A stretch of DNA of 38,795 nt, taken from the NCBI GenBank assembly GCA_020356025.1, contig CP070630.1, positions 1,037,400 through 1,076,194 of the forward strand, given 5' to 3'. A program made the translations under genes and the position numbers. The notes beneath the pieces are model-generated. The model was given only the letters and a program-made list of their open reading frames with translations, ran no database searches and was not told where the DNA came from. The DNA comes from Dehalococcoidia bacterium. GTDB taxonomy: Bacteria > Chloroflexota > Dehalococcoidia > SM23-28-2. Within the stretch, counting starts at the first letter, position 1. Every line of letters starts with the position of its first letter. Of this stretch, positions 16,537 through 23,806 are shown in pieces.

Positions 16537-18020
16537 GACCGGCCTCCTGCCCGCCGACGCTCCACCAGCACCAGCCCGCCGACCACGAACAGCCCGGCGA
16601 GGAAGAGCGGCCCGAAGGGCATGATCGAGGCCAGCAGCGACTCAGAGCCACGCTCCAGCGGCGTTCCGCCCTCCAGCGCGGCCACCCGCGCCTCCAGCGC
16701 ATCGATGCGCTCGGCCTGCTCCTGCGAGAGCTCGTACAGCCCCTGGATGGCGGCCAGGGCCACGCCGTCGATGTCGCCACTGCCGATGCTGAGCTCGTCC
16801 TCGCCGAGGCCGAAGGCCGCGTAGAAGTCCTGCGCCACCGGCCCCATGTGGCGGATCGAGTCGTCCTGGGCCTTGGAGTTCCACATGCTGATCGGCATCT
16901 CGGCCAGGGCCGCCACAACCGCCTGCCCGTCCACCGGCGTGAAGTTCTCCTTCAGGTCGCGGTCGCTGCTGCAAGACCACGAGTTGCCGCCCGCATTCAG
17001 GTTGCAGTAGGTGGAAAGGTCGCTGCTGCTGTAGAACTCCAGTCCGCCGCCCGCTTGCACCACGAACTCGTCGGTGCTGTCGCAACTCACGGTAGTGGTG
17101 GTGGAGTCGCCCCAGACGAAGCAGCCGTTTTGGGCGGCGTTGGCCAACCGTCCGGCGGCGAAGCCGAAATCGCCCAGGGCGGTGTTCTCGCCGCCCCCTG
17201 GCACGCTGGCAGCGTAGCCCCCGGCGGTGTTCATGACGCCCCCGCCGACAACGGCTGTGTAGCCGCTGGCGGTGTTGCTCCCGCCGCCGCCGACAGTAGC
17301 CCCCTCGGCGCTGGCGTCGTTAGAGTAGCCCCCGCCGACGGTGGCGTGTGCGTTCTGGGCCTGGTTGCTGGCGCCTCCGCTCACGGTGGCGTTGTTGCCA
17401 CTGGCGGTGTTCTCAACGCCGCCGCTCACAGTGGCCGCGGCGCCGCTGGCGGTGTTGCTGAGGCCCCCGCCGACCGTGGCGTTGTTGGCGCTGGCCTGGT
17501 TGCCATGGCCCCCGCCGACGGTGGCGTCGGGGCCGCTGGCGTTATTGTGCCTGCCACCGCCCACGGTGGCAAACTCGGCATTCCCACCGTCGCCGTCGTC
17601 GTTGCCGGCGGTGTTGTCTGCGCCGCCCCCCACCGTGCCGGAACCGTCAGTCACCCGGTTCGGAAGGCCGCTCTCGCCACCGCCACTGATGGTGGCAGCC
17701 CCGGACCCGTCCGTCACGGCGTTGCCGCTGTAGCCGCCGATGAGGTTCGGGACCCATTCAGGCTCTAGGCGCAGAGCGCGGTCGCCGTTCACCCGAACCT
17801 CGAAGGCCTGGTAGCTCTCCGTGCTGACGTAGCAGGCGTCGGCGTCGTCGCCGTGCCCCTGGACCTCGGTCCAGGCGTGGCCCGGGTTAGGCACGGGCCC
17901 TGACGGGTCGGCAACCACCGAGCGTACGGCCAGGGCCACGAAGAAGACCGCGGCGAAGACGGCAACCCCGCCGAGCACCGCGGCTGGTAGAAATAGCTGT
18001 CTGCTCATCTGAATCTTCAT
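16533..18020 (-). CDS. YadA-head / peptidase S74 (intramolecular chaperone) protein with C-terminal membrane anchor
   Basis: The 495-residue protein is assembled as follows: signal helix (residues 10-37), a head entry region (RALRLEPEWVPNLIGGYSGN), then YadA/Hia-type head repeats ATVGGG-x-x-N-x-A-S-G, nine in perfect 15-residue register at 151-285, then GFAAGRLANAAQNG. A peptidase S74 chaperone domain begins at SSDRDLKENF (351-360) and includes MWNSKAQDDSIRHMGPVAQDFYAAFGLG. A heptad coiled coil (about 428-451) and a C-terminal helix (about 468-486) followed by ERRRAGGRS complete it. S74 domains of phage tailspikes and some eukaryotic proteins fold trimers and cut themselves off. A membrane anchor after the domain is notable. 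Strong AGAGGAGGT (18036-18028) precedes the ATG. Confidence 0.85.
   Translation of the reverse strand: MKIQMSRQLFLPAAVLGGVAVFAAVFFVALAVRSVVADPSGPVPNPGHAWTEVQGHGDDADACYVSTESYQAFEVRVNGDRALRLEPEWVPNLIGGYSGNAVTDGSGAATISGGGESGLPNRVTDGSGTVGGGADNTAGNDDGDGGNAEFATVGGGRHNNASGPDATVGGGHGNQASANNATVGGGLSNTASGAAATVSGGVENTASGNNATVSGGASNQAQNAHATVGGGYSNDASAEGATVGGGGSNTASGYTAVVGGGVMNTAGGYAASVPGGGENTALGDFGFAAGRLANAAQNGCFVWGDSTTTTVSCDSTDEFVVQAGGGLEFYSSSDLSTYCNLNAGGNSWSCSSDRDLKENFTPVDGQAVVAALAEMPISMWNSKAQDDSIRHMGPVAQDFYAAFGLGEDELSIGSGDIDGVALAAIQGLYELSQEQAERIDALEARVAALEGGTPLERGSESLLASIMPFGPLFLAGLFVVGGLVLVERRRAGGRS
17166..17570 (-). repeat. Nine tandem 45-bp coding repeats (YadA-head)
   Basis: Residues 151-285 of the S74 protein are nine consecutive 15-residue units, mostly ATVGGG or ATVSGG followed by N-T/Q-A-S, with no insertions. 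This gives an exact 45-base period on the DNA. Less regular units continue on the N-terminal side (GTVGGGADNTAG). Confidence 0.85.
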
Positions 18021-18051
18021 CGGGAGTACCTCCTCTTGTGGGACAAGAAAT

Positions 18052-18108
18052 GCCGACCTTTCTCCAGGTCGGCCCTTGCATAATGAAGCATTCAGCCTAC
18101 GCTGTCAA
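18052..18108 (-). promoter_or_regulatory. Promoter and 5'-terminal stem-loop of the S74 operon
   Basis: On the minus strand TTGACA (18108-18103), a 17-base spacer and CATTAT (18085-18080) form a good promoter. The predicted start, near 18073, coincides with a perfect 8-bp hairpin GCCGACCT-N6-AGGTCGGC (18073-18052). The mRNA would thus begin with a stem-loop, followed by a strong Shine-Dalgarno. Upstream of this promoter, 18109-18262 has no gene that I can support. Confidence 0.6.
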
Positions 18109-18262
18109 CCGAACGCGGAAAATCCCCCTGCTTCCGCTGCGGTGCCGAGACCCCTCTTCGGTGTCTCCCCGGTTTTCTTCACGATCCCACTGACGAGTTC
18201 GACGAGAACCTCTGCGAACACAGACGACATTGCAGGTCGTCGTTGAGCGCGTGGAAGACCCG

Positions 18263-18291
18263 TTGACAACCGCCTAGACCGGACGCATAAT
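18263..18291 (+). promoter_or_regulatory. Promoter of the GYD-domain gene
   Basis: TTGACA (18263-18268), a 17-base spacer and CATAAT (18286-18291) match five of six -10 positions and all -35 positions. It is divergent from the S74 operon promoter. Confidence 0.7.
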
Positions 18292-18327
18292 GCGACCGAA
18301 GCGACGATCACTTGAAGGAGGAGTTCG

Positions 18328-18651
18328 ATGCCGCATTACATGGTGCAGGCAGCTTACACGGCCGATGCCTGGGGCGGTTTGGTCAAGAACCCACAAGACC
18401 GGGCGGAGGCTCTTCGTCCATCAATAGAGGGACTCGGCGGGAAGCTTGTGTCCTTCTATATGTCTTTCGGCGAGTACGATGCCGTGGTAATCGCAGAAAT
18501 GCCCGACAACGTTTCCGCCGCCGGCATTTCCATCGCTGCTGCTGCAGGGGGAGCCGTCAAGGCCATCAAGACTACGCCTCTAATGACCGTCCAGGAAAGC
18601 ATGGAGGCGATGCGCAAGGCACGCCAATCTGGTTACCGCCCGCCGTCGTAG
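18328..18651 (+). CDS. GYD-domain protein
   Basis: The 107-residue soluble protein fits the GYD family (ferredoxin-like fold, named for the Gly-Tyr/Glu-Tyr-Asp motif, here FGEYDAVVIAEMP). Other matching features are YMVQAAYTADAWGGLVKNPQDR at the N-terminus and ALRPSIEGLGGKL before the motif. The molecular role of the family is not established; members are often small stand-alone proteins. GAAGGAGGAG (18314-18323) lies just before the ATG and the promoter is strong, so expression may be high. It is a lone plus-strand gene between minus-strand surface-protein genes. Confidence 0.85.
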   Translation: MPHYMVQAAYTADAWGGLVKNPQDRAEALRPSIEGLGGKLVSFYMSFGEYDAVVIAEMPDNVSAAGISIAAAAGGAVKAIKTTPLMTVQESMEAMRKARQSGYRPPS

Positions 18652-18805
18652 GCATGCGTCAGCGGGTGGCAGTCATCGACCACCGCTAGTGCTCTGCATT
18701 GCCAGCCGTCGGCGGGCACGCTGGAAAGCTCCCATATACATTCATAGGGATGCCGGTCTCCTTCGGTGTCCCCCCGTTTCTTCTGTACACCAGCAGACAA
18801 GCAGA

Positions 18806-18833
18806 AGCCCCTGGGCCATCCGACCCAGGGGCT
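18806..18833. terminator. Hairpin between convergent GYD and FG-GAP genes
   Basis: A perfect 10-bp stem AGCCCCTGGG / CCCAGGGGCT with an 8-base loop lies between the two convergent genes. On the minus strand it is followed by TCTGCTTGTCTGC, only moderately T-rich. It is placed to end FG-GAP transcripts and perhaps GYD transcripts as well. Confidence 0.65.
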
Positions 18834-18856
18834 CTGAGTGCTAGCCTAGGAACAAC

Positions 18857-20812
18857 CTACGTGCAGCTCTCCCCGATCATTCCTCTGTACATGATGGCGT
18901 CACCCGCCGCGGTAATCATGCCGTCCGCGTTGAGGTCCAGGCGCTGCCACCACTCGGGCTCGCCCGGCGTAGCGCCGATGCGGTCTCGGAAGTTGAGGGC
19001 GTCGCCCGCCACTGTGATCGTCTTGTCCATGCTGATGTCCAGCGGCCAGGCGTCGTCCCCGGCGTCATCGGGGCACGCGTCCGATGGGTCCGTCCCGATC
19101 GCCACTTCGATGGCGTCTGTGAATCCGTCGTCGTCGCAGTCCGAGGCATGGTCTGGCGGAACCAGCCTCACCGAGTCGCAACCCTCGATGTCCCGCCCGT
19201 CGTACGTTTCGCCTTCCAGGCAGGCTTCGGTTGCGTCGCGCTCGATGCTTACCTCCTGGCACCTGAAGTGCAGGATGAGGTCCTCGTCTCCATCCTTGTC
19301 CACGTCCTCCAGCGCCCAGTGTTTTGCTGTTGCTCCCTCGAAGAGCACACTCTCCGCGTCGACCATGCTGGCATCGAAGTCCTCGGTCGTCAGTATGGCC
19401 ACCGGGATGACCCCGTGGCACTTCAGGTTGATGCTGTTGGGATCGCCGCCCGGCTTGATGTCGACGTCCACAGTAATAGCGAGAGCCACAGTGAAGACGT
19501 AGGCCCGCCCCTGGCGCTCCATATCGCCCACGTCCTCGATGGGCGCTCCCACAGCGATGTCCGCCTTACCGTCGCCGTTCGCGTCCCCTATCGCCACCGC
19601 CCGGCCGAGCTCGCCGTACGGCTGTGGGTTGGGAGTGTCCACGCTGAAAAGGAGCGAGCCGTCGTCGCCGGAATAGACGTGGGCCTGCCCCGCATCGGTA
19701 TTCCCGCCCACATCCTCATCGTCCGCTCCCACGGCGATGTCCGCTTTCCCGTCACCGTCGACGTCACCCACCGCCACCGAGCGGCCGAAGTTGGCGCCGT
19801 CCTGGGGGTTCGGTGTGTCCAGGGTGAAGAGCAGCGAGCCGTCGTCTCCCGAGAAGACGTAGGCCCGCCCCGCATCGGCGATGGCTGCCACATGCTCGTA
19901 GTACGCCCCCACGGCGATGTCCGCTTTCCCGTCGCCGTTCACCTCGCCCACCGCCACCGATTCCCCGAAGTAGGCTGTCTCCTGCGGGTTGGGGGTGTCC
20001 AGGGTAAGGAGCAACGAGCCGTCCTCGCCGGAGAAGACGTAGGCCCGCCCCTGGCCGGACGTGCCGCTTACCTCCTCGCCGTGCGCCCCCACAGCGATGT
20101 CTGCCTTGCCGTCGTCGTTCACGTCACCCATCGCCATCGAACCGCCCAGCCAAGCGTCCGCCACCGGATTGGGACTGTCCAAGGTAAGGAGAAGCGAGCC
20201 GTAGTCTCCTGAAAAGACGTAGGCCCGCCCCACGTCGGTGTTGACGCCCACGTCCTCCCTGAACGCTCCCACGGCGATGTCCGCTTTCCCGTCGCCGTTC
20301 ACCTCGCCTATCGCGACGGAGCGACCGAAGTAGCCCTCCTCCTGTGGGTTCGGCGTGTCCAGAGTAAGGAGCAGCGAGCCGTCGTCTCCCGAGAAGACGT
20401 AGGCCCGCCCCGCGTCGAGGATAGCGCTCGCATCCTCATCGGCCGCCCCCACGGCGATGTCCGCTTTTCCGTCGCCGTTCACATCCCCCGCCGCCACTGA
20501 CTGGCCGAAGTTGGCGTACTCCTGCGGGTTGGGGGTGTCCAGGGTAAAGAGCAACGAGCCGTCGTCTCCTGAAAAGACATAGACTCGCCCCTGCCAGGAG
20601 TTGCCGCTCACGTTCTCCGTGACCGCTCCCACGGCGATGTCCGCCTTTCCGTCGCCGTTCACGTCGCCTGCCGCCACGGAGTGGCCGAAGTTGGCGTACT
20701 CCTGCGGGTTCGGGCTGTCCAGCGTAAGCGAGAGCGTTTGGGCGTGGCCGGACCACGCGACGCTCACCGCCAGCGCCACCAGCGCTAGAAGAAACATGCG
20801 CAGCGTCTTCAT
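18857..20812 (-). CDS. Secreted seven-repeat FG-GAP (integrin-alpha-like) protein with C-terminal dockerin-like module
   Basis: A signal peptide (MKTLRMFLLALVALAVSVAWSG) precedes seven FG-GAP repeats, each 60 residues. Each has a PNPQ...FG-x-S-V-A turn and a calcium-type loop D-V-N-G-D-G-K-A-D-I-A-V-G-A, predicting a seven-bladed propeller. Then come a VDIKPGGDPNSIN domain found in many secreted bacterial proteins, a thrombospondin type 3-like stretch (DCDDDGFTDAIE, GTDPSDAC), and a 65-residue dockerin-like module (LDISMDKTITVAGDAL, LDLNADGMITAAGDAI) ending SCT. The ATG 20812 is chosen because AGGGGGTG lies 6 bases before it; GTG 20821 is the alternative. Secretion and calcium binding are inferred from motifs. 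No sortase signal or membrane anchor is seen. Confidence 0.88.
   Translation of the reverse strand: MKTLRMFLLALVALAVSVAWSGHAQTLSLTLDSPNPQEYANFGHSVAAGDVNGDGKADIAVGAVTENVSGNSWQGRVYVFSGDDGSLLFTLDTPNPQEYANFGQSVAAGDVNGDGKADIAVGAADEDASAILDAGRAYVFSGDDGSLLLTLDTPNPQEEGYFGRSVAIGEVNGDGKADIAVGAFREDVGVNTDVGRAYVFSGDYGSLLLTLDSPNPVADAWLGGSMAMGDVNDDGKADIAVGAHGEEVSGTSGQGRAYVFSGEDGSLLLTLDTPNPQETAYFGESVAVGEVNGDGKADIAVGAYYEHVAAIADAGRAYVFSGDDGSLLFTLDTPNPQDGANFGRSVAVGDVDGDGKADIAVGADDEDVGGNTDAGQAHVYSGDDGSLLFSVDTPNPQPYGELGRAVAIGDANGDGKADIAVGAPIEDVGDMERQGRAYVFTVALAITVDVDIKPGGDPNSINLKCHGVIPVAILTTEDFDASMVDAESVLFEGATAKHWALEDVDKDGDEDLILHFRCQEVSIERDATEACLEGETYDGRDIEGCDSVRLVPPDHASDCDDDGFTDAIEVAIGTDPSDACPDDAGDDAWPLDISMDKTITVAGDALNFRDRIGATPGEPEWWQRLDLNADGMITAAGDAIMYRGMIGESCT
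19472..20731 (-). repeat. Seven tandem 180-bp coding repeats (FG-GAP)
   Basis: The landmark GCGATGTCCGC recurs at exact 180-base steps; its GCGATGT part ends at 19560, 19740, 19920, 20100, 20280, 20460 and 20640. No unit has an insertion or deletion. Long stretches are nearly identical between units, for example around CCGTCGCCGTTCAC. Confidence 0.9.
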
Positions 20813-20857
20813 AGTGGCCACCCCCTGGTCGGCGAAGATCTAAACATAAGTGTAAAC

Positions 20858-20863
20858 ATTATA
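20858..20863 (-). promoter_or_regulatory. -10 element of the FG-GAP gene
   Basis: A perfect TATAAT lies on the minus strand 45 bases before the ATG. No convincing -35 lies 16-18 bases upstream. The -10 sits inside the small palindrome GTGTA-N7-TACAC, a possible regulator site. Confidence 0.45.
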
Positions 20864-20907
20864 CACGTATGGCGTGTGGCGTGAAAACCTGCGGCGGCTC
20901 TGCCGCC

Positions 20908-20937
20908 TTGACTTTGCCGAGATGCGGTGCATATACT
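20908..20937 (+). promoter_or_regulatory. Promoter of the tRNA-tuf cluster
   Basis: TTGACT (20908-20913), an 18-base spacer and TATACT (20932-20937) lie about 80 bases before the first tRNA. A GGCGGC-TCT-GCCGCC hairpin (20893-20907) sits just upstream. This probably drives the three tRNAs and perhaps tuf onward. Confidence 0.65.
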
Positions 20938-21015
20938 ACCAGTGGTATCGCCTCTCTGGGGCGAACCTGATGTTTCTTGGGCGGGACACTCGCTCGTTTT
21001 GTCTTTCGCGACAGC

Positions 21016-21090
21016 GCCCGAGTGGCGCAATGGTAGCGCAACCGATTTGTAATCGGTAGGTTGGGGGTTCGAATCCCCCCTTGGGCTCCA
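21016..21090 (+). tRNA. tRNA-Thr (anticodon TGT)
   Basis: Acceptor stem GCCCGAG (21016-21022) pairs with CTTGGGC (21080-21086) with one G-T pair. The anticodon arm is ACCGA-TTTGTAA-TCGGT with anticodon TGT at 21048-21050. The T arm is GGGGG-TTCGAAT-CCCCC. CCA is encoded (21088-21090). It reads ACA/ACG-type Thr codons. Confidence 0.96.
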
Positions 21091-21108
21091 GTGATGATGT
21101 GAGATAAT

Positions 21109-21196
21109 GGCGGGGTGGGTGAGTGGTTAAAACCGGCAGACTGTAAATCTGTTGCCTGAAATGGCTACGGAGGTTCGAATCCTCCCCCCGCCACCA
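21109..21196 (+). tRNA. tRNA-Tyr (anticodon GTA)
   Basis: A class II tRNA with a long variable arm. Acceptor GGCGGGG (21109-21115) pairs with CCCCGCC (21186-21192). The anticodon arm is GCAGA-CTGTAAA-TCTGT with anticodon GTA. The T arm is GGAGG-TTCGAAT-CCTCC and CCA is encoded. It lies 18 bases after tRNA-Thr and is probably processed from the same transcript. Confidence 0.96.
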
Positions 21197-21260
21197 TAGA
21201 AATGCAAATTCAAGGGAAGGCTGGAGGCGATGAGCCTGGGCCCCTATTGGTGACAAGCCT

Positions 21261-21336
21261 GCCCACATAGCTCAGTAGGTAGAGCACGCCCTTGGTAAGG
21301 GCGAGGTCGCCGGTTCGAATCCGGCTGTGGGCTCCA
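21261..21336 (+). tRNA. tRNA-Thr (anticodon GGT)
   Basis: Acceptor GCCCACA (21261-21267) pairs with TGTGGGC (21326-21332). The anticodon arm is CGCCC-TTGGTAA-GGGCG with anticodon GGT for ACC/ACU. The T arm is GCCGG-TTCGAAT-CCGGC and CCA is encoded. It ends 22 bases before the tuf start, as with the last tRNA before tufB in Escherichia coli. Confidence 0.96.
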
Positions 21337-21358
21337 ATTGTCAAGGAGGTATGCCAGC

Positions 21359-22558
21359 ATGGCCAAGAAGAAGTTTGAGAGGACCAAGCCTCACGTGAAC
21401 GTGGGCACCATCGGCCACATTGATCATGGCAAGACCACCTTAACCTCGGCCATAACCAAGGCCCTCGCACTCAAAGGCCTAGCCGAGTACATCGACTTCT
21501 GGAGCATCGACAAGGCGCCAGAGGAGAAGGCGAGAGGCATCACCATCGCCGTCGCCCACATCGAATACCAGACCGAGAAGCGGCACTACGCCCACATCGA
21601 CTGCCCAGGCCATCGCGACTACATCAAGAACATGATCACCGGTGCCGCCCAGATGGACGGCGCCATCCTCGTGGTGGCAGCCAACGATGGTGCCATGCCC
21701 CAGACCCGAGAGCACGTGCTGCTCGCTCGCCAGGTCGAAGTGCCGGCCATGGTCGTCTTCCTCAACAAGACAGACATGATGGAAGACCCAGAGCTTCTGG
21801 ACCTCATCGAACTGGAGGTGCGGGAACTTCTGAATAGCTACAACTTCCCGGGCGATGACATGCCGATCGTGCGTGGCAGTGCCCTTAAGGCCATGGAGAG
21901 CGAAAGCACCGACCCCAACGCGCCGGAGTTCCAGTGCGTCTGGGAGATCCTGGACGCCGTCGATAGCTACATCCCTGAGCCCGAGCGGCCACGCGACAAG
22001 CCCTTCCTGATGCCCATCGAGGACGTGTTCGGCATCAAGGGCCGCGGCACCGTGGTCACCGGCCGTATCGAGCGGGGAGTGATAAAGCCGGGCGAGCCGG
22101 TGGAGATCGTCGGCATCCGCGATACCCGCGAGACGGTGTGCACCAGCGTTGAGATGTTCCGCAAAATCCTCGACAGCGGTGAGGCCGGAGACAACGTAGG
22201 CTGTCTCCTGCGCGGTATGGAGCGAGACGAGGTAGAGAGGGGCATGGTTCTGGCCGTTCCTGGCACCATCAAGCCCCACACCAAGTTCGAAGGCGAGGTC
22301 TACATCCTCTCCAAGGATGAAGGCGGCCGCCACACTCCCTTCTTCACTGGCTACCGGCCTCAGTTCTACATCCGCACCACCGACGTCACCGGCATCGTCA
22401 CCCTCCCGGAGGGCGTGGAGATGGTGATGCCCGGCGACAACGTCAAGCTATCCGTTGAACTGATCGTGCCCGTGGCTCTGGAAGAAGGCGTCCGCTTCGC
22501 CATCCGCGAGGGCGGCAACACGGTGGGCGCTGGCGTTCTCACCAAGGTACACGGCTAA
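21359..22558 (+). CDS. tuf: Elongation factor Tu
   Basis: EF-Tu delivers aminoacyl-tRNA to the ribosome as a GTP complex. The 399-residue protein has G1 GHIDHGKT, the switch I region [10 protein letters not shown]3 DCPGHRDY, G4 as NKTD (commonly NKCD or NKVD), G5-type SALKAME, and domains II and III ([30 protein letters not shown]). ATG 21359 gives [20 protein letters not shown] and follows AAGGAGGT at 21343-21350. An upstream in-frame start at 21338 would overlap the region just after the tRNA and is rejected. Confidence 0.98.
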   Translation: MAKKKFERTKPHVNVGTIGHIDHGKTTLTSAITKALALKGLAEYIDFWSIDKAPEEKARGITIAVAHIEYQTEKRHYAHIDCPGHRDYIKNMITGAAQMDGAILVVAANDGAMPQTREHVLLARQVEVPAMVVFLNKTDMMEDPELLDLIELEVRELLNSYNFPGDDMPIVRGSALKAMESESTDPNAPEFQCVWEILDAVDSYIPEPERPRDKPFLMPIEDVFGIKGRGTVVTGRIERGVIKPGEPVEIVGIRDTRETVCTSVEMFRKILDSGEAGDNVGCLLRGMERDEVERGMVLAVPGTIKPHTKFEGEVYILSKDEGGRHTPFFTGYRPQFYIRTTDVTGIVTLPEGVEMVMPGDNVKLSVELIVPVALEEGVRFAIREGGNTVGAGVLTKVHG

Positions 22559-22580
22559 AGGGGAGGCTTTTCTCTGGTTT

Positions 22581-22745
22581 ATGGCTAAGAAAGAGGACCT
22601 GGTGGTAATCCATCTGGCCTGTACAGACTGTCGCTCGCGTAACTACACGACGACCAAGAACCGCCGCAACGACCCCGACCGGTTGGAGTTTCGCAAGTTC
22701 TGTCCTCGCTGTCGCGGCCATCGTCTGCACCGGGAGGTACGCTAG
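22581..22745 (+). CDS. rpmG: 50S ribosomal protein L33 (zinc-binding form)
   Basis: A 54-residue L33: [17 protein letters not shown], then the [19 protein letters not shown] core (the usual L33 signature) and [14 protein letters not shown]. Four Cys in two C-x2-C pairs make this the zinc-binding C+ type. It lies between tuf and secE, the standard place. The nearest Shine-Dalgarno, GGGAGG at 22561-22566, is 14 bases from the ATG, longer than normal, so expression may depend on coupling with tuf. Confidence 0.95.
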   Translation: MAKKEDLVVIHLACTDCRSRNYTTTKNRRNDPDRLEFRKFCPRCRGHRLHREVR

Positions 22746-22800
22746 CGCCAGGTCAGCTTGCCTGTCGCTAGGCGGGGCCCAGGGGAGAGAGAGTGCTTAA

Positions 22801-23100
22801 ATGAGTCGCGAGATGAGACGCCATCCGGCGGTCAGCAAGACCCCCAAGCGGGGCCGGCGTGGCATTCCCCGCGCAGCACAGCGCGCAGCGCCCGGCAGGG
22901 CCAAGGCAGCGGCTCCCTTCTGGCGTCCTCGCTGGATCACCGATATCATCACAGAGTTGCGCAAAGTCGTGTGGCCCACTCGCCAGGACACCCTCCACCT
23001 GACCGTCGTCGTCCTGATAGTGGCCACCATCATCGGCGTCGCCCTGGGCGGCCTCGATCTTGGCTTTGCCTGGCTGGCAGAGCATATCCTCTTACGATAG
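22801..23100 (+). CDS. secE: Preprotein translocase subunit SecE
   Basis: SecE clamps the SecY channel in the membrane. The 99-residue protein has a long basic N-terminal tail (about 40 residues rich in Arg/Lys/Pro), the conserved amphipathic helix ITELRKVVWPTRQDT and one transmembrane helix (LTVVVLIVATIIGVALGG). One helix is the standard form outside enterobacteria. It precedes nusG by 12 bases. Confidence 0.95.
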   Translation: MSREMRRHPAVSKTPKRGRRGIPRAAQRAAPGRAKAAAPFWRPRWITDIITELRKVVWPTRQDTLHLTVVVLIVATIIGVALGGLDLGFAWLAEHILLR

Positions 23101-23112
23101 GCGGTGCGATAG

Positions 23113-23805
23113 GTGGCGGCACGTAAGAAGAAGACCCCGGCGGTCAAAGACGCTACCCCTCCCGAGGAGTCGGTGGCAGAGGCCCCTGCGGTTGAGGAGG
23201 AGCAGCCTCAGGAAGAAGAGCAGCGGCCCGACGACGACCGCCGCTGGTACGTCATCCATACCTACTCCGGCTACGAGGACAAGGTTAAGACCAACCTCGA
23301 GCACCGCGTCCAGAACATGGACGTAGCGGACCTCATCTTTGAAGTTGTCGTTCCCTGCGTGGACGAGATCGAGATCCGCGATGGCCAGCGGCGTACCGTC
23401 CCCCGAAAGATCTTCCCCGGCTACGTGCTCGTGCAGATGATAGAGCTTAAGCAGGAGGATGACCTCTCGGCCTCCAGTGACGAGCGAGTGCGCTCCAGCC
23501 GTGCCTGGTATGTCGTCCGCAACACCCCGGGAGTAACCGGCTTCGTCGGCTCTGGCCATCATCCCACTCCCCTCGACGAGACCGAGGTCAGCTCCATCCT
23601 TCGTCAGATGCGCGCCGAGGAGCCCACGGTCAAGGTCGGCTTCACCATGGGCCAGAGCGTACGCATCATCGATGGTCCCTTCATCGACTTCATCGGCACC
23701 GTGGACGATATCAACGTCGAGAAGGGCAAAGTCAAGATTCTGGTCTCCTTCTTCGGGCGGGAGACACCCGTCGAGCTGGACTTCCTCCAGGTGGAGAGGC
23801 TGTAG
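23113..23805 (+). CDS. nusG: Transcription termination/antitermination factor NusG
   Basis: NusG binds RNA polymerase and couples it to the ribosome or Rho. The 230-residue protein has a basic then acidic N-terminal extension of about 45 residues, the NGN domain ([39 protein letters not shown]) and a C-terminal KOW domain ([25 protein letters not shown], ending LDFLQVERL). GTG 23113 follows the secE stop by 12 bases. rplK begins one base after its stop. Confidence 0.96.
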   Translation: MAARKKKTPAVKDATPPEESVAEAPAVEEEQPQEEEQRPDDDRRWYVIHTYSGYEDKVKTNLEHRVQNMDVADLIFEVVVPCVDEIEIRDGQRRTVPRKIFPGYVLVQMIELKQEDDLSASSDERVRSSRAWYVVRNTPGVTGFVGSGHHPTPLDETEVSSILRQMRAEEPTVKVGFTMGQSVRIIDGPFIDFIGTVDDINVEKGKVKILVSFFGRETPVELDFLQVERL

Positions 23806-23806
23806 C

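Noticed and set aside
17166..17570. CRISPR-like regular repeats
   Set aside because: The 45-bp period is in frame and encodes 15-residue head units without distinct spacers; it is a coding tandem repeat.
15904..17768. Two plus-strand frames of about 306 codons opposite the NAHV and S74 genes
   Set aside because: They have no recognisable domains and low-complexity composition caused by the repeats on the other strand.
18105..18311. 68-codon minus-strand frame upstream of the S74 promoter
   Set aside because: It overlaps both divergent promoters and shows no recognisable protein features.
19148..20212. 354-codon plus-strand frame opposite the FG-GAP gene
   Set aside because: Its repeats simply mirror the 180-bp units; the minus strand has a signal peptide, promoter and recognised domains.
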